Assembly: GCF_000737705.1 (NCBI RefSeq)
Contig: NZ_JPRH01000001.1
Span: 434,001 to 498,000, forward strand
DNA: 64,000 nt
Direction of reading: 5' to 3'
Source of the DNA: Chryseobacterium soli
GTDB taxonomy: Bacteria; Bacteroidota; Bacteroidia; Flavobacteriales; Weeksellaceae
Each line of letters begins with the position of its first letter. The stretch's first letter is position 1. Below the pieces are notes generated by a model. The model was given only the letters and a program-made list of their open reading frames with translations, did not search any database and was not told the DNA's origin. Made by a program: the position numbers and the translations under genes. Positions 15,227 through 23,612 of this stretch are shown here, piece after piece.

Positions 15227-16093
15227 ATGAAGGCAGCTATATATTCTCAGAAAAAAGATCTCGATACTTTTTTATATTTAAGCAAATTTGTTTCAGAGCT
15301 GGAAAGCCGGGGCGTAAAATCTGTTTTGTATGATGAGATGGCTGAAGCCCTGCAGTTTTCAAAAATTTTTGAGACTTTCAATTGTAAACAGGATCTTATA
15401 GATAAAGAAGTGGATCTTTTCTTCACTTTTGGAGGAGACGGAACGATTGTGAACTCTTTAACCTTCATCGAAGATCTTGAAATTCCTATTGTTGGTGTTA
15501 ATACCGGGAGATTAGGATTTTTGGCGAGTTTCACCAAAGAAGAAGCATTTAAAGAACTGGATGCTATTTTAAAGGGAGATGTAAAAACCAGTCGCCGTGC
15601 TGTTATTGAAGTCGTATCCCCTAGATCGGATGAGTTTTTCCCTTATGCCTTAAATGATGTGACCGTTTCAAGAAAGGAAACCACCTCGATGATCACGGTA
15701 GACTCTTATATTAATGATGAATTCCTTAATGTATTCTGGGGAGATGGTGTTATCGTCTCTACCCCTACAGGATCTACAGCATATTCTTTAAGCTGCGGCG
15801 GACCTATCATTTCTCCGAACAACGAAAATTTTGTCATCACTCCAATTGCTCCTCACAATTTGAACGTAAGACCTTTGGTGGTGAACGACAGAGTGGAAAT
15901 AAAATTTAAAGTAGAAAGCAGAGTACCACAATATTCCCTTTCTTTAGATTCAAGGTTAATACATATAGAAACAGACAAAGAGATCATCGTTAAAAAAGCC
16001 AGTTTCCAGATTCTTCTGGTACAGCCCAACCACCTGAGTTTCTATGAAACCATCCGCCAGAAACTACTTTGGGGGAGAGACAAAAGAAATTAG
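15227..16093 (+). CDS. nadK: NAD kinase
   Basis: A 288-residue NAD kinase that phosphorylates NAD to NADP using ATP or polyphosphate. The hallmark GGDGT lies in FFTFGGDGTIVNSL near residues 64-78, followed by GVNTGRLGFLASF. The second conserved block is GVIVSTPTGSTAYSLSCGGP around residues 178-197, where the substrate ribose and phosphate bind. It is the second gene of a pair with the CBS protein. Confidence 0.95.
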   Translation: MKAAIYSQKKDLDTFLYLSKFVSELESRGVKSVLYDEMAEALQFSKIFETFNCKQDLIDKEVDLFFTFGGDGTIVNSLTFIEDLEIPIVGVNTGRLGFLASFTKEEAFKELDAILKGDVKTSRRAVIEVVSPRSDEFFPYALNDVTVSRKETTSMITVDSYINDEFLNVFWGDGVIVSTPTGSTAYSLSCGGPIISPNNENFVITPIAPHNLNVRPLVVNDRVEIKFKVESRVPQYSLSLDSRLIHIETDKEIIVKKASFQILLVQPNHLSFYETIRQKLLWGRDKRN

Positions 16094-16164
16094 CAATTGA
16101 GCAAAATTTCATACCTTTACACGAATTTTAAAAACGCCTAATAATATATACTAAAAAGTAAAAC

Positions 16165-17235
16165 ATGAGCAGAATTTTTCCGGCAGGAGTTGCCACAGGT
16201 CAGTTAGTTACGGATATTTTCCAATATGCTAAAGAAAATAAATTTGCATTGCCTGCAGTAAACGTAATTGGTTCAAGCAATGTAAATGCTGTTATGGAAA
16301 CTGCAGCGAAATTGAATTCTCCTGTTATTATCCAGTTTTCTAACGGTGGAGCTTCTTTCAACGCAGGAAAAGGACTGAGTAACGACGGTCAGAAATCTGC
16401 TATTTTAGGAGCAATTGCAGGTGCAAAACATATTCATACTCTTGCAGAAGCTTACGGAGCAACTGTAATTTTACATACAGACCACTGTGCAAAGAAATTA
16501 TTGCCTTGGATCGACGGATTGATGGATGCTAACGAAGAATTCTTCAAGCAGACAGGAAAATCTCTTTATTCTTCTCATATGCTTGACCTTTCTGAGGAAT
16601 CTTTAGAAGAAAACCTTGAGGTTTCTGCTGAATATTTCGAAAGAATGGCTAAAATGCAAATGACTTTGGAAGTTGAGATCGGTGTAACAGGAGGTGAAGA
16701 AGATGGTGTTGACAATTCTGATGTTGACAATTCTAAATTATATACACAACCTGAAGATGTAGCGTATACTTACGAAAAGTTAAAAGCTATTTCTGATAAC
16801 TTTACGATTGCAGCAGCTTTCGGTAATGTACACGGTGTTTACAAGCCAGGAAACGTAGTTCTTACTCCAAAAATATTAGATAACTCTCAGAAATTTGTTC
16901 AGGAGAAATTCGGAACGGCTGCAAAACCTATCAACTTCGTATTCCACGGAGGTTCTGGTTCTACCCTGGAAGAAATCAGAGAGGCGATTGATTACGGTGT
17001 TATCAAAATGAACATCGATACAGACCTTCAGTTCGCTTATACAGAAGGAATCAGAGACTATATGGTGAACAATATCGATTATTTAAGATCTCAAATCGGA
17101 AACCCTGAAGGTGAAGAAAAACCTAACAAAAAATTCTATGACCCAAGAAACTGGGTAAGAAAAGGTGAAGAAACTTTCTCTACGAGATTGGTTAAAGCGT
17201 TTGAAGATTTAAATAACGTAAATACTTTAAAATAA
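16165..17235 (+). CDS. fbaA: Class II fructose-bisphosphate aldolase
   Basis: A 356-residue class IIA aldolase that cleaves fructose-1,6-bisphosphate to dihydroxyacetone phosphate and glyceraldehyde-3-phosphate. The zinc-binding region HTDHCAKK lies at about residues 108-115, and further ligands fall in FGNVHGVYKPGNV and FHGGSGSTLEEI. Length and motif order match the E. coli FbaA type. It has its own promoter region with the near-consensus TACCTTTA at 16111-16118. Codon use (dominant gga/gaa/aaa, few rare codons) suggests high expression. Confidence 0.96.
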   Translation: MSRIFPAGVATGQLVTDIFQYAKENKFALPAVNVIGSSNVNAVMETAAKLNSPVIIQFSNGGASFNAGKGLSNDGQKSAILGAIAGAKHIHTLAEAYGATVILHTDHCAKKLLPWIDGLMDANEEFFKQTGKSLYSSHMLDLSEESLEENLEVSAEYFERMAKMQMTLEVEIGVTGGEEDGVDNSDVDNSKLYTQPEDVAYTYEKLKAISDNFTIAAAFGNVHGVYKPGNVVLTPKILDNSQKFVQEKFGTAAKPINFVFHGGSGSTLEEIREAIDYGVIKMNIDTDLQFAYTEGIRDYMVNNIDYLRSQIGNPEGEEKPNKKFYDPRNWVRKGEETFSTRLVKAFEDLNNVNTLK

Positions 17236-17247
17236 AATTTGTAAAAA

Positions 17248-17302
17248 GTAAAATGTATAAAGTAAAAAGTAATTCCAACGCTTTAATCTTTATACATTTT
17301 AC
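17248..17302. repeat. Inverted repeat between fba and accD
   Basis: Two perfect 15-base arms (17248-17262 and 17288-17302) around a 25-base spacer, AT-rich, with extra partial direct copies of 'aaaaagta' on the left. It could form a long hairpin in the fba 3' region. Confidence 0.7.
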
Positions 17303-17331
17303 ATTCTACACTATACAATAATACATACAAA

Positions 17332-18186
17332 ATGGCATTCGACTGGTTTAAAAGAAAAGCAAAAAACATTACCACTTCTACTGATGAAAAAAAGGATGTT
17401 CCCAAAGGTCTTTGGCACCAAACTCCTTCAGGAAAGGTTGTGGAGCATGAAGAACTGAAGAAAAACAACTATGTTTCTCCTGAAGATGGATTTCATGTAA
17501 GAATAGGAAGTGCAGAGTTTTTTGATATCCTTTTTGATGAAGGCAAGTTCACTGAACTGGATGCTAATGTTGAAAGTATAGACATCCTCAACTTCAAAGA
17601 TACAAAGCCTTATGCTGACCGTTTAAAAGAAGTAAAAGCAAAAACAAAACTGACAGATTCTATCAGAAATGCAGTAGGAACCGTAAAAGGAACCGAAATG
17701 GTAGTGTCTTGTATGGATTTTGCTTTTATCGGTGGATCTTTAGGCTCTGTAATGGGCGAAAAAATAAGAAGAGCAGTTGATTACTGTATTGCGAAAAAAC
17801 TTCCGTACATGATCATCTGTCAGTCCGGAGGAGCAAGAATGCAGGAAGCAACCTATTCTTTGATGCAGCTGGCAAAAGTACAGGCAAAATTAGCTCAGCT
17901 TTCAGAAGCGGGTCTTTTATATATTGCTTACTTATGCGACCCTACTTTTGGAGGCATTACTGCTTCTTTCGCCATGACAGCTGATATCATCATGGCTGAA
18001 CCTAAAGCCTTAATCGGTTTTGCAGGCCCAAGAGTTATCCGTGAAACCATTGGTAGAGATCTACCGGAAGGATTCCAGACCTCAGAATTCCTACAGGAAA
18101 AAGGATTCGTGGATTTCATCGTTAAAAGAACTGAAATTAGAGATACTGTGGCTAAAACAGTAAATTTATTAGCAGTAAAAGCATAA
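17332..18186 (+). CDS. accD: Acetyl-CoA carboxylase carboxyltransferase subunit beta
   Basis: A 284-residue AccD, the beta half of the carboxyltransferase that transfers CO2 from biotin to acetyl-CoA. The crotonase-like core is intact: [14 protein letters not shown] and [16 protein letters not shown], then [10 protein letters not shown]. The N-terminal zinc ribbon of E. coli AccD (four Cys) is not conserved: the matching stretch, [15 protein letters not shown] and [12 protein letters not shown], has no cysteine. The rest aligns normally, so the ribbon probably survives as a metal-free fold. accA is not in the window. Confidence 0.95.
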   Translation: MAFDWFKRKAKNITTSTDEKKDVPKGLWHQTPSGKVVEHEELKKNNYVSPEDGFHVRIGSAEFFDILFDEGKFTELDANVESIDILNFKDTKPYADRLKEVKAKTKLTDSIRNAVGTVKGTEMVVSCMDFAFIGGSLGSVMGEKIRRAVDYCIAKKLPYMIICQSGGARMQEATYSLMQLAKVQAKLAQLSEAGLLYIAYLCDPTFGGITASFAMTADIIMAEPKALIGFAGPRVIRETIGRDLPEGFQTSEFLQEKGFVDFIVKRTEIRDTVAKTVNLLAVKA

Positions 18187-18207
18187 CATTTGTAACAAAA
18201 ACGATAC

Positions 18208-18233
18208 AATCTCTCTCTAATTAGGGAGAGATT
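18208..18233 (+). terminator. Terminator after accD
   Basis: An 11-base stem with one G-T pair (aatctctctct/agggagagatt) and a short loop, followed by a T run. It ends just before the next ATG at 18241. Confidence 0.7.
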
Positions 18234-18240
18234 TTTATTT

Positions 18241-18753
18241 ATGAGGACTTTTAAAATATTTTTCAATACCATTCGGAGCATGAGTTTTAAAAAGATTATG
18301 CGTCTTTTATCCTTAGTGCTTCCCCATCCTCTTTTTTCATTGTTAAGCTTTTATGCCACCATTCAGGCTTTCACTATCGCACAGAAACGCTTTCCTAAAA
18401 CGGCTTCTACAAATGGTATAGGAAATGCATTCAGACACGCTCTTTGGTGCTGTTTCATCATCATGTACTGCAGTAAAATATCTTCCCCGGAGAAAGCCGT
18501 TGACTTCTGTAAAAAAATCACTGATTTACATGAAGAACTGTTTCCCAATCAACCTCTGGAAACCAAAATGGACCTCCACAACAATAAAATCGGGATGGAT
18601 TATTTCCTGGAACTTCTTCCGGGAATCCACCGTCAGTTTTTTGAAAAAGGATTCTTTATAGACGCCTTAATAAAAAAAATGGAGGAGGCAAAAATTCTGA
18701 GGAATCTGGATGATGATTTTGAAGGATATTTAGTATATCTTGATGAAAAATAA
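18241..18753 (+). CDS. DUF6973-like protein
   Basis: A 170-residue protein with an N-terminal amphipathic/hydrophobic stretch and a conserved helix-rich core containing NGIGNAFRHALWCCFI near residues 60-75, DLHEELFPN and DLHNNKIGMDYF. The arrangement of Arg-His and the 'HNNxxG' pair is what I associate with DUF6973. No function is known. It begins directly after the accD terminator, so it may depend on read-through or an unrecognised promoter within that hairpin. Confidence 0.55.
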   Translation: MRTFKIFFNTIRSMSFKKIMRLLSLVLPHPLFSLLSFYATIQAFTIAQKRFPKTASTNGIGNAFRHALWCCFIIMYCSKISSPEKAVDFCKKITDLHEELFPNQPLETKMDLHNNKIGMDYFLELLPGIHRQFFEKGFFIDALIKKMEEAKILRNLDDDFEGYLVYLDEK

Positions 18754-18857
18754 GTGTTCAGGAATATTCTAGAATCATCTTAATCGTCCAAAAAAAATAA
18801 AAGTGTAATAGTTTTACATTAAATTTATTATCTTTTCTCAAATTTTAATTTAAACAA

Positions 18858-20261
18858 ATGGTTCTCAGCAGAATTTGGTCAGCTTTTATCATCGTTGCCA
18901 TTGCTATTGCAAGTATAAAATACATTTCATCAAGCCATTACCAAACTATTTTTAACGATATGGTCGTTGGAAAAGGCGGTGATACGGTACAGATTGCCAC
19001 TCAGAAAATGAACACACTCTCTCCTGTGGTAAGAGACAGCCTGATGAAAAAGTCTGATTTTGCAGAAAGCAGAATTCATTATAAAGCAGATGCTTTACAG
19101 CAGAATGTGAAAGTGTACCGCGTTCAGGAATCAGACGGTGTGATCGGTACTTCTGAAACAGCGGTCAAAATCTGTATCGGATTGATAGGGATCATGACCT
19201 TGTTTATGGGATTTATGAGTATTGCAGAAAAAGCCGGAGGAATCAATCTCCTCAGCCGGCTGATCCAGCCTTTCTTTTCCAAGCTGTTCCCTGATATTCC
19301 TAAAAACCATCCCGCATTTGGACATATGCTGATGAATTTCAGCGCCAACCTTCTTGGGCTTGATAATGCAGCCACTCCATTTGGATTGAAAGCCATGGAA
19401 AGTTTACAGACTTTAAATCCCAATAAAGATACCGCAAGTAATTCTCAGATTATGTTTCTCTGCCTTCATGCAGGAGGAATGACACTGATCCCAGTTTCTA
19501 TTATTGCAATAAGAGCATCTATGGGATCTAAAACCCCAACGGACATATTTCTTCCTTGTATGATTGCTACTTTTACAGCAACGCTTGCCGCCATGATTAT
19601 TGTTTCTTTATATCAGAAGATCAACCTGTTGCGTCCGGTGGTAATTGCCTACGTAGGAGGAATTTCGGCGGTGATTGCTCTGTTGGTGCTTTATTTGGTA
19701 CAATTGAGCAAAGATGAGCTGGATACGTTCAGTAAAGTTTTAAGTAACGGACTGATTCTCTTTATTTTCCTGTCCATTATTCTTGGTGCAGTGTATAAAA
19801 AGATCAATGTATTTGATGCTTTTATTGATGGAGCTAAAGAAGGTTTTACCACCTGTGTGAAAATCATCCCCTATCTGGTAGGAATGCTGATTGCCATTTC
19901 ACTTTTAAGGACTTCAGGAGTTTTTGACGTCATTATCGACGGTATGAAATGGGTTGCAATGATGACCAATATGGACACCCGCTTTGTTGATGGTCTTCCT
20001 ACTGCTTTAATCAAACCGCTTTCCGGTTCCGGGGCCCGTGGAATGATGGTGGACACGATGTCGACTTTTGGAGCAGACAGTTTTCAGGGTAAATTGGCAG
20101 CCGTACTTCAGGGAAGCTCGGATACGACATTTTACGTGATCGCAGTTTACTTTGGAGCCGTAGCTGTAAAGAATACAAGATATGCGGTTATTGCCATGCT
20201 TTTGGCGGATCTGGTAGGCGTCATCACCTCTATTGCGTTGGCATATCTGTTTTTTGCATAA
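18858..20261 (+). CDS. SpmA/SpmB-like nucleoside-recognition membrane protein
   Basis: A 467-residue membrane protein that fuses SpmA-like and SpmB-like 'Gate' (nucleoside-recognition) domains. The first half has FMGFMSIAEKAGGINLLSRL and NLLGLDNAATPFGLKAME. The second half has VKIIPYLVGMLIAISLLR and LSGSGARGMMVDTM. In sporeformers SpmA and SpmB are separate; single-chain versions are usual in Bacteroidota, which do not sporulate. The N-terminal 100 residues include one helix and a soluble insert. Transport of a small molecule is presumed, substrate unknown. Confidence 0.85.
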   Translation: MVLSRIWSAFIIVAIAIASIKYISSSHYQTIFNDMVVGKGGDTVQIATQKMNTLSPVVRDSLMKKSDFAESRIHYKADALQQNVKVYRVQESDGVIGTSETAVKICIGLIGIMTLFMGFMSIAEKAGGINLLSRLIQPFFSKLFPDIPKNHPAFGHMLMNFSANLLGLDNAATPFGLKAMESLQTLNPNKDTASNSQIMFLCLHAGGMTLIPVSIIAIRASMGSKTPTDIFLPCMIATFTATLAAMIIVSLYQKINLLRPVVIAYVGGISAVIALLVLYLVQLSKDELDTFSKVLSNGLILFIFLSIILGAVYKKINVFDAFIDGAKEGFTTCVKIIPYLVGMLIAISLLRTSGVFDVIIDGMKWVAMMTNMDTRFVDGLPTALIKPLSGSGARGMMVDTMSTFGADSFQGKLAAVLQGSSDTTFYVIAVYFGAVAVKNTRYAVIAMLLADLVGVITSIALAYLFFA

Positions 20262-20322
20262 ATAAAACCTTTATTTACACTAAAAACCATCAACGAACAA
20301 CAATCAATCAACAACTCTACAT

Positions 20323-20715
20323 ATGATTACAGATAAAGAATTCACATTACGGCTAATCCGACAGCTGACACAGGCTTTGGAAAAACTGATCTTAGACAAA
20401 CCCGAGGAAAGTTTAATGCAGAAAGAATTAGATTTTGAGACTTTAATGCAAGATATTTTTAAGTTTGACTTTACTACCCTTTCAGCAAAATCAAAAGAAG
20501 AAATTATAGACATCGTCAACGAAAGACAGGAAAGAGACCACAAAGATTATTACGAAATGCTGGGGAATCTTTTCTATTTTACAGGCAGAGGAGAAAAGAA
20601 CAATGAGTCTTTAGATAAAGCAAAAACGTTCTACGAACTCTATCTTCAAACCAGCGGGATTTTCGCCCTACCGATCATCAACAGAATCAATGAAATAAAA
20701 AAAGCACTTGAATAA
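20323..20715 (+). CDS. DUF6483-like helical protein, function unknown
   Basis: A 130-residue soluble, mostly helical protein with a basic N-terminal helix (EFTLRLIRQLTQALEKLI) and a TPR-like C-terminal part (YEMLGNLFYFTGR..., LDKAKTFYELYLQTSG). It resembles the uncharacterised DUF6483 group. No catalytic motif is visible. It is convergent with tonB, and the final codons and stop sit within the shared hairpin at 20700-20724. Confidence 0.55.
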   Translation: MITDKEFTLRLIRQLTQALEKLILDKPEESLMQKELDFETLMQDIFKFDFTTLSAKSKEEIIDIVNERQERDHKDYYEMLGNLFYFTGRGEKNNESLDKAKTFYELYLQTSGIFALPIINRINEIKKALE

Positions 20716-20724
20716 AGTGCTTTT
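20700..20724. terminator. Bidirectional terminator overlapping the end of the DUF6483-like gene
   Basis: A perfect 10-base stem (aaaagcactt/aagtgctttt) with a 5-base loop. It includes the last codons and the stop of the plus-strand gene and faces tonB on the other strand. Confidence 0.75.
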
Positions 20725-20729
20725 GTATT

Positions 20730-21611
20730 TTAGAAAGTAATTTTATACGATCCGGTGGAAGATGTACTTGCCTTCTCGGCTTTTACATACTTTTTCACCC
20801 ATGAAATAGCATTTGAACTGATACAGGGATCAGATGTTCCGCCTGATCTTCTTGCGGAAACTACATTTCCTGCTTTATCAACCGTGTAAGCGATGGTAAT
20901 GGTACCGCTCGCAGTACAGCTGTTTGCTGGTTGTGCACCTCCTCTTCCCATTGTTCCGGGGATGTAGCCTATCAGTTTCCTGTCAATTCCTACTTTGCTG
21001 TCTCCATTTCCGTCACCGCCCAGAGGATCACCTGCATTTCCTATTCCTTCACCGGTTCCCTGGCTTCCGGCCTTAGTTCCTCTTCCTTTGATCAGGTTTC
21101 CGATAGCGGCATTTCCTTTTCCGTCTCCGGATCCTGTTTTGGAGTTTCCGGCTGCGGCAGATGTCTTTTTATTATTTTTAGTAGCGGTGGTGCTTGATGT
21201 TTCTTTTTTATTTGACTTAGATTCCTCCTTTTTAGGAACGGTTGTTTTTGAATTGGTTCCTGTAATCACTTTTTCTTTGGCCTCAGTCTTTTTAGTTTCA
21301 GGCTGAGGATCCGGTTTTACAACGGTTTTTGTTTCGGGAACAACTGCCTCAACAGGTTCAGGAGTAACTTCCTCTGCTTTTGCAGCAAGGCTTCCTTCCT
21401 GATCAGCTGGTTCTTCCACCCCGTTTCCGTTTCTGTTGTCCCCAAAGTTGACAAGCATTGTAGTAATAACTTCCGGTTGCTGGTCAATCTCAGGTTTTAA
21501 TTTATATATAAAAACAAAAAGCAGAATGGCAGACCAAATAAGGATAGAAAGTATAGCACTTTTTATCTTATCTCTGTTTTCTCCACTCTTGTCTACCGTA
21601 TTCGTTTTCAT
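20730..21611 (-). CDS. tonB: TonB-family energy transducer
   Basis: A 293-residue TonB-type protein. One membrane helix near residues 18-36 (AILSILIWSAILLFVFIY) is followed by a long Glu/Pro/Lys-rich spacer (about 60-140), then a Gly-rich stretch (about 165-215) and a C-terminal TonB-like domain (about 220-293) with SCTASGTITIAYTVDKAGNV. The adjacent ExbD and ExbB genes make its role clear: transmitting proton motive force to outer-membrane receptors such as the one at 46612-48843. The Gly-rich spacer is unusual next to the Pro-rich one. Confidence 0.85.
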   Translation of the reverse strand: MKTNTVDKSGENRDKIKSAILSILIWSAILLFVFIYKLKPEIDQQPEVITTMLVNFGDNRNGNGVEEPADQEGSLAAKAEEVTPEPVEAVVPETKTVVKPDPQPETKKTEAKEKVITGTNSKTTVPKKEESKSNKKETSSTTATKNNKKTSAAAGNSKTGSGDGKGNAAIGNLIKGRGTKAGSQGTGEGIGNAGDPLGGDGNGDSKVGIDRKLIGYIPGTMGRGGAQPANSCTASGTITIAYTVDKAGNVVSARRSGGTSDPCISSNAISWVKKYVKAEKASTSSTGSYKITF

Positions 21612-21641
21612 TTTAACTTCCTTCCCGGTGCTCCGGATTTG

Positions 21642-22040
21642 TTATTTATCTTTAACTGTTGCAATGGCAATGTTGAATTTATTTTTCTCAGCAATTTCCA
21701 TGGCAAACACAACATCTTTATGCATTGTATTTTCGTCTGCTCTGATCGTGAAAGACTTATTCGCCTGGTTGGCAAGTTTACTGACAATCGTCTGCTCAAG
21801 TTGTTCTCTCGTCACAGGATTATCGTCCACGAAATAAGAACCATCCGGCTTAATGCTTACCGTTAATGGATTTGGAATATTATCGTCTACGGCTCCTGCT
21901 TTAGGCAATTTTACATCAATTGCACTCTGGTTGGCCGCTGAAGAAGTAATCATAAAGAATATCAGCATCAGCAAGATAACATCGGTCATCGCTGCCAAAC
22001 TGAACTCGGGGTTCGCTTTATTTCTTCTCTGAATTTTCAT
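21642..22040 (-). CDS. exbD: Biopolymer transport protein ExbD
   Basis: A 132-residue ExbD: short cytoplasmic N-terminus, one membrane helix (FSLAAMTDVILLMLIFFMITS) containing the conserved proton-path Asp in 'MTDVIL', and a periplasmic domain with VSIKPDGSYFVDDNPV. It is the middle gene of exbB-exbD-tonB, 61 bases after exbB and 30 before tonB. It works with ExbB as the motor that drives TonB. Confidence 0.93.
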   Translation of the reverse strand: MKIQRRNKANPEFSLAAMTDVILLMLIFFMITSSAANQSAIDVKLPKAGAVDDNIPNPLTVSIKPDGSYFVDDNPVTREQLEQTIVSKLANQANKSFTIRADENTMHKDVVFAMEIAEKNKFNIAIATVKDK

Positions 22041-22101
22041 CTGTTTACTTTTATTGTTTTGCTAATGGTCAGATGGAACCTTTCGGTTTCATAAGAAAGA
22101 T

Positions 22102-22806
22102 TTATAAAGGTTTATTGATAAGGTCTAAAAATTCTCCGGAAAGATCCTGAGCTTTCAATACAAATTTATCAATTCTGGTTAAAAGAATATTATAGAAGAA
22201 GTTAGCCGGAATCGCTACTGCCAAACCTACCGCCGTTTGTCCTAGGGCTGTATAAATACCCTCGGAAAGCGTTTTTGGAGAGAAAGATCCCGTTGCATGT
22301 GATAAATTAAAGAAAGCAATGATCATCCCGATTACCGTACCCAAAAGCCCCAGCATTGGAGCTATACTTGGAACAACTGCTAACAGGTTCAGGTTTTTTT
22401 CCATATTCGCCACTTCTATCTGAGCCTGGGACTCCATGGCACTTACAATATCTGAAACCGGGCGTCCTAATCTTGAAATTCCTTTTTCTAAAATCCTTCC
22501 TTCAGGAGAGTTTTGTCTCTTGCAGTAATCAGCAGCAGATTCTATTTTCCCTTCTTTGATAAAATCTTCAATATTATTCATAAAGTTAGCATCTGTTTTT
22601 GAAGTCACTCTTCTGATAAAGAAAAACCTTTCAAAAAACAGATATACAGAAAAGATACCTAGCAGCAATACCACTCCCATCACTATTTTAGCGAAAGCTC
22701 CTCCATGGAACATAATCTTCCAAAATGAAAATTCTAAATCGTCTGTAGCAACTGCAGGGGCAGCAATTTGTGCAAATAAAATCTGAGTAAGTTCCGTTAA
22801 CAGCAT
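22102..22806 (-). CDS. exbB: MotA/TolQ/ExbB proton channel protein
   Basis: A 234-residue ExbB with three membrane helices. The first is in VMGVVLLLGIFSVYLFF; the second and third are in LLAVVPSIAPMLGLLGTVIGM and ALGQTAVGLAVAIPANFFYN, the standard proton-channel signature. The soluble loop between helices 1 and 2 includes EGRILEKGISRLGRPVSD. It is the first gene of the TonB motor operon, preceded by a -7 element at 22839-22846. Confidence 0.93.
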   Translation of the reverse strand: MLLTELTQILFAQIAAPAVATDDLEFSFWKIMFHGGAFAKIVMGVVLLLGIFSVYLFFERFFFIRRVTSKTDANFMNNIEDFIKEGKIESAADYCKRQNSPEGRILEKGISRLGRPVSDIVSAMESQAQIEVANMEKNLNLLAVVPSIAPMLGLLGTVIGMIIAFFNLSHATGSFSPKTLSEGIYTALGQTAVGLAVAIPANFFYNILLTRIDKFVLKAQDLSGEFLDLINKPL

Positions 22807-22838
22807 TTAATATGAATTTTTTTATAAAATTTTAACGA

Positions 22839-22846
22839 CAAATGTA
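22839..22846 (-). promoter_or_regulatory. -7 promoter element of exbB-exbD-tonB
   Basis: TACATTTG on the minus strand, a perfect TAnnTTTG match, 33 bases upstream of the exbB ATG. Confidence 0.55.
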
Positions 22847-22979
22847 GTGGAATATTATGAATAGCTCTCTTAAAAATTGCTTAAAAACAACTTAAAGTTT
22901 GTTATTAAATACCAACAGCAAATTTCTTTCCAAAAAAAATCTGAAAAGAAATCTGCTTCAAAAATATCGGGAGAGACGA

Positions 22980-23444
22980 CTATAAGTCTTCGTCTATTAC
23001 AATCTCATCTTGTTTGAATTCGCATTTCAGCCTAAAAGGAATAGGTGTTTCTGATCCCGTATAGAAATCATCAATGGTTCCTTTCCAGATCAACTGAAGT
23101 ATTCCTTCTTCATTATTCTCGAACTGAAGCTCATTATCATAGACAAAGGCATCTTCATCATCGAATAAATCGACTTCTGTATATGTTTCCTCATCAGAAT
23201 CATCGATCTGAATAGTTTTTCCTTCTATTTCCGCTGTTTCAATAGGAAAGTCGACGACTTCAAGCGAAAGTTGTGGAAAATTATACTGTAAAGAATCATC
23301 GTCAACGTGATCCAAACTGTCATCCGTAATGATTTCTACTTCTAGAAAATGTTGTTCATTGCTGTAAACTGCTTTACAATAAGTATTTCTAATATTGTAT
23401 TTTAGCGTTTCGTCCGGATGGTAAATTTTTAAAATCCCTTTCAT
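22980..23444 (-). CDS. Acidic cytoplasmic protein of unknown function
   Basis: A 154-residue, strongly acidic protein (many Asp/Glu runs such as IDDSDEETYTEVDLFDDEDAF) without signal peptide or membrane helix. Predicted structure is beta-rich. I do not recognise a family. It lies alone between exbB and the DUF885 gene, on the minus strand, with about 170 bases of featureless AT-rich sequence upstream of exbB between them. Confidence 0.55.
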   Translation of the reverse strand: MKGILKIYHPDETLKYNIRNTYCKAVYSNEQHFLEVEIITDDSLDHVDDDSLQYNFPQLSLEVVDFPIETAEIEGKTIQIDDSDEETYTEVDLFDDEDAFVYDNELQFENNEEGILQLIWKGTIDDFYTGSETPIPFRLKCEFKQDEIVIDEDL

Positions 23445-23584
23445 TATTTCTTAAAAAAGAGCTGTAATAATATGATTGTTAAACGTTTTCAGCAAAGATA
23501 AAAAATAGATTGAAAGGTAAAAATATTTTGAAAACTATTTTTTTAAAATCCTCCTGTTTGATAAGTTCGTTGATCAATATTACT

Positions 23585-23592
23585 TACTTTTG
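23585..23592 (+). promoter_or_regulatory. -7 promoter element of the DUF885 gene
   Basis: TACTTTTG, a perfect TAnnTTTG match, 20 bases before the ATG at 23613. A competing in-frame ATG at 23592 falls on this element and is rejected. Confidence 0.55.
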
Positions 23593-23612
23593 TGTTAATA
23601 AAGATTCTGAAA

